DNA of 64,000 bases from NCBI RefSeq assembly GCF_041449215.1, contig NZ_JBGNFV010000001.1, positions 124,001 to 188,000 of the forward strand, given 5' to 3'. Below are positions 42,621-51,018 of the stretch, piece after piece; positions within the stretch are counted from its first letter, which is position 1, and the number at the start of each line of letters is the position of its first letter. Position numbers and translations under genes: made by a program. The notes beneath the pieces were generated by a model, which was given only the letters and a program-made list of their open reading frames with translations, searched no databases and had not been told where the DNA came from. Origin of the DNA: Roseivirga sp. BDSF3-8 (GTDB lineage Bacteria > Bacteroidota > Bacteroidia > Cytophagales > Cyclobacteriaceae).

Positions 42621-43890
42621 AGGAGGAGAAGGGTCTGTACATAGAATCACTACATCGGGTCCACCAAATGTCTGTGCAAAAATCTTTCATTCCAATAAGA
42701 ACCTGGAGGCTATTGAAAGAAAGATAAAGTATATGGCTTACAATGTGCCCACCAATGCTATTGCAAATAATTATAAAGTATGTTGGCCAAAAGACATATT
42801 ATATGACAATAATAAATTTGTAGGCTACACCATGCCGTTAGCCTTCACAGGTTCCCAGACACTTTATAATTTATGTCAGGGAAATAACAACAAATTACCA
42901 GATAATTGGAAAAATAAATTTGACAGATACAGCAATTCTGGCATGACAAATAGGGTCAAGCTATGTGTCAATATATCAGCAGCACTTTACATCATCCAAA
43001 GAATGAATAGCTATGTGATTGCTGATCTAAAGCCACAAAATGTAATGATCACATTAAACGGAAAGGTATCAATAATCGATTGTGACTCTATTCAAATATC
43101 CAGTAATAACAATTTATTATTTCCTGCCCGAGTAGCCACTCCGGATTACATGCCACCCGAAAGCACAAAAATTGACTTGCAGAATGAAAGCATACCTTCA
43201 TACTGGGATTTCTTTTCTATGGCTGTAATGTATTATCAGGTCTTTCTGGGAATTCACCCATACACAGCTTCATTTACAGGTAAATATGAAAACTCTAACA
43301 CGATCCAGTCTAAAATTAGCGAGGGCCTATTCGTTCACGGAAGGCAAAAGAGTTTTATAAACACTTTGCCGCCACCCCATAACAATTATGAGTATTTACC
43401 CCCAAGCTTAAAGCACTTGTTTATCAGAGCTTTCGAATACGGCCATGTAAATCCTACAAGCAGACCTGATACAGAAGAATGGGGAAAGACTCTGTACGCG
43501 GAAGTTGAACAGAATAGCATTAAAGGAATGAAGCCAATACCTACGCATACTGGTAGGATACACATAGAAACTTCTGTTAGCAATCCTGCACCTGCTCCTG
43601 TTCCTCATCCAAAAAAGGTTAAAAAGTACTTATTTATAGCATTGTTATATCAACTGATTGGAAGAGGAATATACTACCTTGATTATAAGAATAAAACGCC
43701 AAATAAAAAAAGAATATATTTTAGGCTATTTATAGCAGCCATATTGGGCATATTCCTCATCCCATTCGACATCCCACTCATAAGTTTTATTGGGGATTTA
43801 GCCGCTTTTATAGGGTTAATTACAACCTATTTAATCGGAATAATTGAAACTATATCATTATATGTCAATCAACTAAACAACAAATATTAA
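42556..43890 (+). CDS. Ser/Thr kinase-like protein of the TerY-P triad, with C-terminal membrane helices (444 aa)
   Basis: N-terminal glycine loop FDKGGEGSVHRI (20-31), Lys42 in AKIF, then VIADLKPQN (154-162) in place of HRDLKPxN, and IIDCDS (173-178) in place of DFG. The catalytic Asp157 and metal Asp175 are kept, but the HRD and DFG residues around them differ. So activity is possible, with unusual motifs. The C-terminus has two or three hydrophobic helices (YLFIALLYQLIGRGIYYL; FRLFIAAILGIFLIPF). Its ATG overlaps the PP2C gene by 65 bases. Confidence 0.85.
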   Translation: MRRILTTNRGTEVTIEAQSFDKGGEGSVHRITTSGPPNVCAKIFHSNKNLEAIERKIKYMAYNVPTNAIANNYKVCWPKDILYDNNKFVGYTMPLAFTGSQTLYNLCQGNNNKLPDNWKNKFDRYSNSGMTNRVKLCVNISAALYIIQRMNSYVIADLKPQNVMITLNGKVSIIDCDSIQISSNNNLLFPARVATPDYMPPESTKIDLQNESIPSYWDFFSMAVMYYQVFLGIHPYTASFTGKYENSNTIQSKISEGLFVHGRQKSFINTLPPPHNNYEYLPPSLKHLFIRAFEYGHVNPTSRPDTEEWGKTLYAEVEQNSIKGMKPIPTHTGRIHIETSVSNPAPAPVPHPKKVKKYLFIALLYQLIGRGIYYLDYKNKTPNKKRIYFRLFIAAILGIFLIPFDIPLISFIGDLAAFIGLITTYLIGIIETISLYVNQLNNKY

Positions 43891-43894
43891 CATC

Positions 43895-44164
43895 ATGAAA
43901 CAAACAAACCAACACAACTTCCTCGAATCTGAAGAGTTTTACTTAAGCGCTGATGATAATAATGAAAGCGGGGGTACCGTAGTCCAGGAATCGACTGTGA
44001 AGCCTCCGAAAACAACCAACCCTAGACCCTGGGACTCAGAAGGCCCACAAGCCAGGAGTGGCGATACCGGTGAAAACCATCCGGAAGAACCTCCTGTAGA
44101 AACCTCCAAGGAAGAGGAGCCGAAACCTTTTAAGCCGGAAGGTTCACCTCCATATGGCAACTGA
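43895..44164 (+). CDS. Small disordered acidic/proline-rich protein at the end of the TIR operon (89 aa)
   Basis: Starts 4 bases after the kinase stop. Contains many E, P and G residues (KPPKTTNPRPWDSEGPQ; EEPPVETSKEEEPKPFKPEG) and no hydrophobic core, so it is likely unstructured. Possible phosphorylation substrate or adaptor for the kinase. No homology recognised. Confidence 0.55.
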   Translation: MKQTNQHNFLESEEFYLSADDNNESGGTVVQESTVKPPKTTNPRPWDSEGPQARSGDTGENHPEEPPVETSKEEEPKPFKPEGSPPYGN

Positions 44165-44215
44165 GGCAAGGTAATTCACCATCAATGACTTACTCATGAA
44201 TTAGTTTAGTTTTCT

Positions 44216-44258
44216 CAGGCAATAGGTTAAATTGGAAAAACAATCAACCTATTGCCTG
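44216..44258 (+). promoter_or_regulatory. 13-bp inverted repeat against the start of the sensor-kinase gene
   Basis: CAGGCAATAGGTT (44216-44228) pairs exactly with AACCTATTGCCTG (44246-44258); ATTG and CAAT inside the loop can add four pairs. It ends two bases before ATG 44261 and is not followed by Ts, so it is not a terminator. It could be an operator or an RNA hairpin that hides the start site. Confidence 0.6.
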
Positions 44259-44260
44259 TA

Positions 44261-46369
44261 ATGCCTACTTCAATACGAATGCTCATAAAGATTTGGTTCA
44301 TCCTATGCTTTCATTCCGGGCTATACTCTCCAGTAGTGGCAAGTAGCGCTACGGTTGATAGTCTACAAGCTGAACTTTCCAAAAACCTATCCACTACAGA
44401 GCGGATAAATGTATTGAACGACCTGGCCTATGAACTGTCTGACAGTTTGCCGGATGAAGCCTTTAGTTATGCAGAGGAAGCACTAACCTTATCAGAAGAT
44501 ATAAATAATGATAGTACAGCAGCCACAGCCCTGGTAAGAATGGGAACAATCAAAGAATATACCGGAGATAATGTGGTAGCAGCCGACTACCTGGAGCGGG
44601 CCCTGCAGTTAGAGACTGACCTGGACCATGAGTACGGTATCGCCCGGGCTTCTGCATTTTTGTGTAAAGTATACAATAACCTGGGCATGACAGCCGAGGC
44701 TATTTCTGCATGTGAAGAAAGCATTAGAGTATTTAAATCATTACATAAGTATCAATATGTAAGTGGGAGCTACCAGGACTTATTTAATGTATACAAACAA
44801 AGCGGTGACTTGCAAAAAGCCCTGGAAACACTTAATCAAAAACTGGGCATCGACTCACTGCATGGTATAAGTGAAAGCATGCTGGGCACTATGGAGTCTT
44901 TTGGTCAGATATATAGAAGGATGGGTAGCTACGATGTGGCATTATCAAATTACTACAGCGCACTTCAGGCCTGGTTGAATAAGGGTGACAGCTCAAAAAT
45001 AGGCGGGATATATGTAAATATTGGTAATATTTACTACGACCTCAACAAACAGGACTCAGCCACTTATTACTTTCTACTCTCTTTATCAATAAAACAAAAG
45101 CACAACCCGCCTCACACTTTTGCAGAAAACTATAATAACCTGGCAGCAGTGTATAACAGGCAACTTCAGTTTGACTCCGCTGACTACTACTACCGTAAAA
45201 GTATAGCCATAAATACAGAAACGGGAAATGCCGACGAACTGGCAAGAACTTACTATAACCTGGGCAACAACTTTAAAGACCAGGAGCAGTACGACTCGGC
45301 CAAAGTCTATTATAGAAGGGCTGAGAAACTAACGCCTAGCACTATTCTGCTAATGGACACCTACTATAATCTGTATGAAGTGTATTTTGAGTTTGGCCAG
45401 TATGACAGTGCCAACCTATACCACAATAGACACATAGCCGTACGCGATAGCCTGGACCACATAGCCCGCGAGGCCGTACGCCTCAGGGATAACTACGAAA
45501 GAGAAAAACTAAGATCCGCTTCTATGCAGGCTGACTTACTGCGAAGTGAGAACGAGAACCTAAATAAGAGCATGACAGTAACAATACTCATCATCAGCCT
45601 GCTCCTGCTGGCGGTGATTTTTTTTGCCGTACTAAAATACTATCAGCAACGTAAAAGAGCGCAGATAGCCGCTAAGGATGCCGAAATAAATAAGCAGAAG
45701 GTAGACCAGCTACTAAAAACAGTAGAGAACAAAGAAATGTCTGCCATACTACGCGGCCAGGAGACAGAACGTAAGCGTATCGCACAGGACCTGCACGACC
45801 GCCTCGGCAGTATGCTGGCCATGGTGAAGATCCACTTTAAAACCGTGGAAGATAACCTGGAAACCATCAAGGAAGAGAACAAAAGACAGTATCAAAAGGC
45901 CAATTCACTACTGGATGAAGCCTGCGAAGAGGTACGGAAAATCTCCCATGACATGGCCTCGGGCGTATTGCAAAAGTTTGGCCTTACCACAGCACTAAAC
46001 AATCTGAAGGGTTCAGTAAATGAAACGGGCCAGTTAAAGATCAACCTGCTCACCTTTGGAATGGAAGACGAAAGGCTGGACTACCGGAAGGAAATTAACA
46101 TCTACCGGATCATACAGGAGCTGCTGAGCAATACACTTAAGCATGCGCATGCAAAGGAGATGACCATCCAGCTTATACGCAAAGACCAAAACCTCAATAT
46201 ACTGGTAGAAGATGACGGGACAGGCTTTAACCCCGGAAAAATGAAACCAGAGGGAATGGGGCTTAAAAACATACAAACGCGAGTCGAAAGCCTGAACGGC
46301 ACCCTTGAAATAGACAGCGGAAAAGGATCAGGCACCACTACTACCATTGACATACCCTTAGACCAATAG
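44261..46369 (+). CDS. TPR-containing sensor histidine kinase (NarL/LiaS type), start at ATG 44261
   Basis: 702 residues from ATG 44261 (TTG 44252 lies inside the hairpin; ATG 44279 is possible). Signal-like N-terminus, then about eight tetratricopeptide-like helical repeats (about 50-400, for example DSATYYFLLSLSIKQKHNPP), a transmembrane helix near 440-460 (MTVTILIISLLLLAVIFFAVLKYYQ), a coiled coil, HisKA_3 with a phospho-acceptor His in RIAQDLHDRLGSM (about 512), and HATPase_c with EDDGTGFNPG and GMGLKNIQ. The exported TPR part should sense a ligand or a misfolded protein. It lies 3 bases before the response regulator. Confidence 0.9.
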   Translation: MPTSIRMLIKIWFILCFHSGLYSPVVASSATVDSLQAELSKNLSTTERINVLNDLAYELSDSLPDEAFSYAEEALTLSEDINNDSTAATALVRMGTIKEYTGDNVVAADYLERALQLETDLDHEYGIARASAFLCKVYNNLGMTAEAISACEESIRVFKSLHKYQYVSGSYQDLFNVYKQSGDLQKALETLNQKLGIDSLHGISESMLGTMESFGQIYRRMGSYDVALSNYYSALQAWLNKGDSSKIGGIYVNIGNIYYDLNKQDSATYYFLLSLSIKQKHNPPHTFAENYNNLAAVYNRQLQFDSADYYYRKSIAINTETGNADELARTYYNLGNNFKDQEQYDSAKVYYRRAEKLTPSTILLMDTYYNLYEVYFEFGQYDSANLYHNRHIAVRDSLDHIAREAVRLRDNYEREKLRSASMQADLLRSENENLNKSMTVTILIISLLLLAVIFFAVLKYYQQRKRAQIAAKDAEINKQKVDQLLKTVENKEMSAILRGQETERKRIAQDLHDRLGSMLAMVKIHFKTVEDNLETIKEENKRQYQKANSLLDEACEEVRKISHDMASGVLQKFGLTTALNNLKGSVNETGQLKINLLTFGMEDERLDYRKEINIYRIIQELLSNTLKHAHAKEMTIQLIRKDQNLNILVEDDGTGFNPGKMKPEGMGLKNIQTRVESLNGTLEIDSGKGSGTTTTIDIPLDQ

Positions 46370-46372
46370 ATA

Positions 46373-47020
46373 ATGAAAAAGATAAATGTACTCATAGCAG
46401 ATGACCACCAGATAGTGCTTGATGGCCTTACCTTGCTTCTGCAGAATGAAGAAGATATACATATAGTAGATGTGGTGGCAGATGGTAGCCTGGCACTGAA
46501 GGTGATGGAATATGAAAAAGTAGATGTAGCCGTCATCGATATCAGCATGCCCGGACTGGATGGTGTGGAAACCACAAAGGCTATAAAAGAAAAATACCCG
46601 GAGACCGCAGTACTCATTCTGACCATGCATAATGAGGGCGGTTACATTACAGAACTAATAAAAACAGGTGCTTCCGGATATATACTCAAAAACAGAGGGA
46701 AGGAAGAGCTGGTGGATGCGATACATAAAGTGGCAGCCGGGGGGCAGTTTTTCAGTGAGTCTGTCACGCAAACCCTTATAGCCGACATTAAAAATGGGGA
46801 GGCTGCGAAAAAAAAGAACAACATGATCCAGCTGACCCGCCGTGAAAAAGAGGTACTGAAGCATATATCCAGGGGGCTTACCTCTCCCCAGATAGCAGAA
46901 GTGCTGTTTATAGCCCCAAGCACGGTAGAGACCCATCGCCGTAACCTGATAGATAAAATAGGTGTGCCTAACTCAAAGGGACTGGTTCGCTACGCCATCA
47001 AAAATGGCTATAGCGATTAA
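46373..47020 (+). CDS. LuxR/NarL-family response regulator
   Basis: 215 residues. The receiver domain has the acidic pair in IADDHQIVLDG, the phospho-acceptor Asp56 in VAVIDISMPGLDG, and a Lys in YILKN. The C-terminal helix-turn-helix is LTRREKEVLKHISRGLTSPQIAEVLFIAPSTVETHRRNL. It pairs with the kinase just upstream, and both may control the caspase-like gene that follows. Confidence 0.95.
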   Translation: MKKINVLIADDHQIVLDGLTLLLQNEEDIHIVDVVADGSLALKVMEYEKVDVAVIDISMPGLDGVETTKAIKEKYPETAVLILTMHNEGGYITELIKTGASGYILKNRGKEELVDAIHKVAAGGQFFSESVTQTLIADIKNGEAAKKKNNMIQLTRREKEVLKHISRGLTSPQIAEVLFIAPSTVETHRRNLIDKIGVPNSKGLVRYAIKNGYSD

Positions 47021-47062
47021 TAAATAACATAAGACCATAGAATCAACCTTAATACATATAAT

Positions 47063-48013
47063 ATGAATCGTGCACTATTAGTAGGCATAGACCACTACAA
47101 AACATCTCCGCTAAACGGATGCATCAATGATGCCAGAAGCATGAGTGAAGCCTTATGCAGAAATGATGATGAGAGCCTGAACTTCAGCTGTATGCTTATG
47201 ACATCCGATAAGGATAAGATAAGCAGGCATGCCCTTCTTTCTAAAATAGATAAGCTCTTCTCTGCCGAAGCAGACCTGGCACTGCTGTACTTCTCAGGGC
47301 ATGGCTATGATGATAAGCTGGGGGGACTACTGGTAACCCAGGAGGCACAGCAGCACGCAGACGGCGTTCACCTGGATGATGTACTTACCATTGCTAACAG
47401 GGCCGATCGCATCAAGCAGATATTCATTATACTGGACTGCTGCCACTCCGGCCATATGGGCAACCCGCCTATGAGCAATGGCTACTCGGCTTACCTTAGA
47501 AAGAATATTTCAATTCTGACCTCCAGCCAGGGAGATGAGCTTTCTATGGAGGTAAATGGCCATGGCCTGTTCACCAGTTCTATACTTAATGGCCTTACCG
47601 GCGGGGCTGCCGATGTGCTGGGTAGGGTGACGGCGGCAAGCTTATATAGCTATGTGGACAGCATGCTGGGACCTTGGGAACAGCGCCCGGTTTTTAAGTC
47701 GCATGTAAACAAAATGATTTCCATCCGGAAGTGCAAGCCTATGGTATCTTTCGCGCTTATGAGAAAGATCACCTCGTTCTTTCCTGTGAAGGACCACTAT
47801 TTTCCTTTAGACCCTAGTTATGAGCCTACTGCGGATCCTAAGAATCCGGAAAATGAAGGAATATTTGCTAAACTTCAGAAGTATGTACAGGCTGGCCTGG
47901 TACGCCCTGTAGGAGAAGAGCATATGTACTTTGCCGCCATGAACAGCAAAGGCTGTGAACTCACCCCCCAGGGCCGTATGTACTGGGAAATGGTAAAAAG
48001 AGACAGACTGTAA
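47063..48013 (+). CDS. Caspase-like cysteine protease (peptidase C14 type, 316 aa)
   Basis: Caspase fold in the first 220 residues: opening strand RALLVGIDHYKTSPLNGCINDA, catalytic His80 in YFSGHGYD, and catalytic Cys127 (second Cys) in ILDCCHSG, as in metacaspase-like bacterial proteins. The rest, about 230-316, is a small alpha/beta domain with HTH-like helices (NPENEGIFAKLQKYVQAGLVRPVGEEHMYFAAMNSKGCELTPQGRMYWEMV). It follows the kinase/regulator pair 42 bases downstream, so it may be their output. Activation mode, substrate and any role in cell death are inferred. Confidence 0.88.
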   Translation: MNRALLVGIDHYKTSPLNGCINDARSMSEALCRNDDESLNFSCMLMTSDKDKISRHALLSKIDKLFSAEADLALLYFSGHGYDDKLGGLLVTQEAQQHADGVHLDDVLTIANRADRIKQIFIILDCCHSGHMGNPPMSNGYSAYLRKNISILTSSQGDELSMEVNGHGLFTSSILNGLTGGAADVLGRVTAASLYSYVDSMLGPWEQRPVFKSHVNKMISIRKCKPMVSFALMRKITSFFPVKDHYFPLDPSYEPTADPKNPENEGIFAKLQKYVQAGLVRPVGEEHMYFAAMNSKGCELTPQGRMYWEMVKRDRL

Positions 48014-48462
48014 TGGCATCTGACCAACTACTGGAGCAGTACAAACTGTATGTGGAGCTGGCGGACCGGGTGAGCGACAGAAGGATAAAAACAAACCAGT
48101 ATTTTATAACCCTACTTTCCGGTCTGCTGGTGGTCCTGTCCTTCGTATTACACAAAGACCAGCAGGCCACCCTGAGCCGGTATCAGCCCTATATTGTGTT
48201 CAGCGTGGGCCTGCTGGGTATCATCTTATGCCTGGTGTGGCAACTCAATATCAGTAGCTACCGGCAGCTTAACAGCCAGAAGTTTCAGGTAATCCACGAT
48301 ATGGAGAAGCACCTCCCCTACCCTTTATTCGCAAAAGAATGGCAACTACTTGGAGAAGGTAAAGACCGGAAAAAATACCTGCAACTTAGCCGGGTGGAAA
48401 AACTGGTACCCGTAATCCTGTCTTTGCCTTTTGTGGTATTATTTATCTACGCTCTGTTTTGA
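48013..48462 (+). CDS. Two-helix membrane protein, RipA/SLATT-like, paired with the caspase (149 aa)
   Basis: Starts in the caspase stop (TAATG). The N-terminus, EQYKLYVELADRVSDRRIKTNQYF, precedes helix 1 (about 31-46) and helix 2 (about 64-80), and a third hydrophobic stretch closes the C-terminus. The pattern resembles the RipA-like octameric membrane proteins and, more loosely, SLATT effectors. A pore formed after cleavage by the caspase is a plausible role. Confidence 0.65.
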   Translation: MASDQLLEQYKLYVELADRVSDRRIKTNQYFITLLSGLLVVLSFVLHKDQQATLSRYQPYIVFSVGLLGIILCLVWQLNISSYRQLNSQKFQVIHDMEKHLPYPLFAKEWQLLGEGKDRKKYLQLSRVEKLVPVILSLPFVVLFIYALF

Positions 48463-48499
48463 CATAAAACTTATCGCAAAACCATATAAATCTCTTAAC

Positions 48500-48898
48500 A
48501 TGAAAGCTTTAATAATATTTGCCTCAACCTTCATAATATGCACAGCACCCTCAATAGCTCAAACCTCAATGAGCTGTTATTACCGGGAGTATTGCAACTG
48601 GAACAACTACACGAAAAAATTTGAAGATTGTGATGGGTATGAAGAAGCATCACTCTTTAAGTTAAATGACAATGAAACCATGCTCACTCACGTGATCGAA
48701 GATCGGGAAACAACTTACTACATAAGCAGCAGTAAGCGGGATGTACAATATGATGTATGGACGTTTAACGCTACCAGCGATACTGGTAATGACTATTATT
48801 TTGTATTAGATCCTAAAAACAAACAGGTCAGAATTGTATTTAAAAGCGATGGAGAAATGAAAATGGTGAGATTTTATGTGAAGGCTATCTTCAGATAA
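48500..48898 (+). CDS. Small secreted protein of unknown function (132 aa)
   Basis: From ATG 48500, with a signal peptide ending about residue 20 (SIAQ). Three Cys near the start of the mature part (MSCYYREYCNWNNYTKKFEDCDG), then a beta-rich domain with DYYFVLDPKNKQVRIVF. No family recognised. Located 37 bases after the 2-TM gene, so it could be part of the caspase transcript or independent. Confidence 0.6.
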   Translation: MKALIIFASTFIICTAPSIAQTSMSCYYREYCNWNNYTKKFEDCDGYEEASLFKLNDNETMLTHVIEDRETTYYISSSKRDVQYDVWTFNATSDTGNDYYFVLDPKNKQVRIVFKSDGEMKMVRFYVKAIFR

Positions 48899-49062
48899 TT
48901 AGTCGCTGGCAAATGAAAAAAACTGCTTTAGACGTAAGTCTTTCTATAAGATTATCTACTATAGTTAGTATTATCATAAAAAATCAGGCCTTACAGCCAT
49001 AAAAAGTCGAATTTTATTAGTATTTTTTACAAATCTATTAACCATAATTAACTATTCGATTT

Positions 49063-49272
49063 ATGAAAAAGACAAAATTAAGCCTTTCAGCACTGCAGGT
49101 AAGCAGTTTTACCACTGCTCCTAAAGAGATAAAAGGCGGTGCTACCTACCAAAGTGATGCTTCATATTGTAAGGATTCCGGCTGTGCGATGTGTGACCCC
49201 ATGTCTGAAGACGGCTGCTGGCAGACTTATGACTTTGATAACTGTCCTGAAACAAGCCTACAATCCTGCTAA
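49063..49272 (+). CDS. RiPP precursor 3, pinensin-type leader, Cys-rich core (69 aa)
   Basis: Leader MKKTKLSLSALQVSSFTT followed by APKEIKGG with GG at residues 25-26; aligns with the leaders at 608, 22732 and 50591. The 43-residue core has six Cys (YCKDSGCAMCDPM, GCWQTYDFDNC, QSC) and many Ser, Thr and Asp. Longest of the four cores. No terminator or modifying gene seen next to it; an unrelated convergent gene starts 13 bases on. Single-gene transcript likely. Confidence 0.85.
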   Translation: MKKTKLSLSALQVSSFTTAPKEIKGGATYQSDASYCKDSGCAMCDPMSEDGCWQTYDFDNCPETSLQSC

Positions 49273-49284
49273 AGAGTACCTTTT

Positions 49285-49758
49285 TCATCTACCCCCTCCG
49301 CTAAATTGCCTGATAAGGGCAAGGGCCTGATCAAAATCTCTGAGCTCCTGGTAGATAATGATCTCGTTCTTTCTATACATGGGTTTGTGAAGGGGGTATA
49401 TTTTTGGCTTGGAAAGGGAAAGGTCGCCGTTCTTAAGGCTTTTGATCTTAATACCAGGCCATGACAGGTACAGGTCGGAGAAAGCATGGCGCGTAATGCC
49501 TGCCTCATTGATGGTATAGGTGCTTTGCACCACTTTGGTGGTGACGTAGATTCCCAAACCTGTAGAGGTAAACGCCAGGGCCATAAGCATGGTGGCTGTG
49601 GCGATGAGTAGCGTGCTCCACTGCTGGTGTATGCATAGATACAGAAAGATAAGGATGCACACCGGGGCGGCCAGTAGTAATACCTTAGCCGTACACTTGC
49701 GGAGTATCTTTACTTCCCGAAGGGTGCCAGGACTGGCTGCTATGCATAAAGCGGCCAT
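49285..49758 (-). CDS. Small membrane protein, PH-like C-terminal part (157 aa)
   Basis: Two hydrophobic helices (about 26-44 and 48-71: LLLAAPVCILIFLYLCI; LLIATATMLMALAFTSTGLGIYV) in the N-terminal half; the C-terminal half reads as a beta-rich cytoplasmic domain (YTINEAGITRHAFSDLYLSWPGI) as in bacterial PH-like proteins. No specific family recognised. Convergent with the RiPP precursor. Confidence 0.6.
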   Translation of the reverse strand: MAALCIAASPGTLREVKILRKCTAKVLLLAAPVCILIFLYLCIHQQWSTLLIATATMLMALAFTSTGLGIYVTTKVVQSTYTINEAGITRHAFSDLYLSWPGIKIKSLKNGDLSLSKPKIYPLHKPMYRKNEIIIYQELRDFDQALALIRQFSGGGR

Positions 49759-49812
49759 GATAACTTAAAGGGGCTGTTTCTGCCCGTTCATAATTTATTT
49801 AATAGCTAGCTT

Positions 49813-50373
49813 TTACCCCTCGGTGCTACTGAGGTAGGTGTGGAGATAGGCGTAGAGGGTATCTACCCGGCGGCGTGTGATCTGCATATTTTCAGATGCT
49901 GCGACCAGCCCCCACATGGTGCCGCCGCCAAAGCGCTCCGGATTCCATAGCACGGCATTGAAGGCCTTTTCTTTATCCCGCAGTGCAATCCAGGCCCGTT
50001 GCATTTCCTTTAGGGCCTGCTTCTCTTCATCGGTGTGCATCTTCTGCATGAGCCTGCGGTAGTATTTATTCAGCAGGGCATCGAAGTCTTCCGTAGCCAT
50101 CTGGTATGACTTGTGGTAGCCACTGGTGGAGTAGTTTATCTCATTGAAAAGCCTGGCTTCTTCCACGACCCTGAAGGTGTCTACCCTGTACTCTACACTG
50201 AGGCGGTAGGCCTCGCTTGACTCATATTCGGGGGCGGCTTCCAGTTGCTTTCGCAGAGCTATCGCATTTGCCTCTGCCTGCAGGGATATCTTATCAAGAT
50301 CGACCGCACCATCCTGTCCCATGGTCAGGATGGTAATGAACAGCGATGCCGTCAGGAGAATTAATCGTTTCAT
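49813..50373 (-). CDS. LprI-like (DUF1311) secreted protein
   Basis: From ATG 50373 (50385 also possible), with a signal peptide ending GQD around residue 20. The segment MATEDFDALLNKYYRRLMQKMHTDEEKQALKEMQRAWIALRDKE matches the DUF1311 repeat of lysozyme-inhibitor LprI-like proteins: hydrophobic residues, paired basic residues and a W-x-x-x-R-D at the end. The Cys pair found in many DUF1311 domains is missing. It might protect cell-wall enzymes, but this is inference. Confidence 0.7.
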   Translation of the reverse strand: MKRLILLTASLFITILTMGQDGAVDLDKISLQAEANAIALRKQLEAAPEYESSEAYRLSVEYRVDTFRVVEEARLFNEINYSTSGYHKSYQMATEDFDALLNKYYRRLMQKMHTDEEKQALKEMQRAWIALRDKEKAFNAVLWNPERFGGGTMWGLVAASENMQITRRRVDTLYAYLHTYLSSTEG

Positions 50374-50531
50374 GGACGGATTCATTCAGGGGTTAATATT
50401 ATCTCAAATATAAGCCATCTGTAGGTGCACATTCTGCTAATAGAGGGCGGCAACTTACATAACGCTATGAATGAACGGAAAATAACCCAGATGATGGCTG
50501 TGGCCCCTTAAGGCTGGGTTGCCTTAAACGT

Positions 50532-50566
50532 AAAAAACCCTCTCCCGAAACTTCGGCAGAGGGCCT
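50532..50566 (-). terminator. Terminator of RiPP precursor 4 gene
   Basis: Near-perfect stem CCCTCT / AGAGGG with CCGAA / TTCGG inside, and a T-run on the minus strand. Located 25 bases after the stop of the precursor gene. Confidence 0.8.
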
Positions 50567-50590
50567 CTTCATAAGGGTTGCTTCTTCCCG

Positions 50591-50755
50591 TTACACGATG
50601 CACTCGGTGCCATCGGTAGGGCAGTCTACAGAACAGTATGGGGTTACTTCATATACTGTTTTTATCAGTTTGGTACCACCGGTAAGGCGTTTCTTGCTAT
50701 CGGTGGTGAAGCTTTCTACTTTTAGGTCGGTAAGCGTCAGTTTATTAGTTTTCAT
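50591..50755 (-). CDS. RiPP precursor 4, pinensin-type leader (54 aa)
   Basis: Start at 50755 (MKTNKLTLTDLKVESF); a longer open frame to 50806 is not part of the leader. Leader ends RLTGG (residues 23-27). The core is 27 residues, TKLIKTVYEVTPYCSVDC, then PTDGTECIV: three Cys with Thr and Ser. The terminator follows, so it is a single-gene unit. It is the fourth peptide with the same leader type and the second within 1.7 kb of the one at 49063. Confidence 0.85.
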   Translation of the reverse strand: MKTNKLTLTDLKVESFTTDSKKRLTGGTKLIKTVYEVTPYCSVDCPTDGTECIV

Positions 50756-50973
50756 AAAAAAATGTTTGTTTAAAAAATCAGAATATACACTATTCTTAAG
50801 GCCCATAACAAGGCCCGTGTATATAACTATGATACTGCAAAACAGTTACTTACCACCAAAAAAGCCAGTTTCCCTTTCATAATGCGTGACTTAACCGGAA
50901 GGCGGACAGCTATATGGCGTGTAAATCCCGCCTTTTGCTAATGTAGCAGCATGGCTCTCATCAATTAAAATTA

Positions 50974-51004
50974 AAAAAACGCCCCACGGCCGGGAGCGTT
51001 TTTT
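50974..51004 (-). terminator. Terminator of the TIG-domain protein gene
   Basis: AAAAAACGC(T)CCC... pairing with GGG(A)GCGTTTTTT across CACGGCCG; T-run on the minus strand. Fifteen bases after the stop at 51019. Confidence 0.7.
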
Positions 51005-51018
51005 ATTGGTCTCAGGTG

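Noticed and set aside
48913-49002. 29-codon frame MKKTALDVSLSIRLST... just before RiPP precursor 3
   Set aside because: Only the first residues resemble a leader; there is no GG and no Cys core. Too weak to list, though it might be a decayed precursor.
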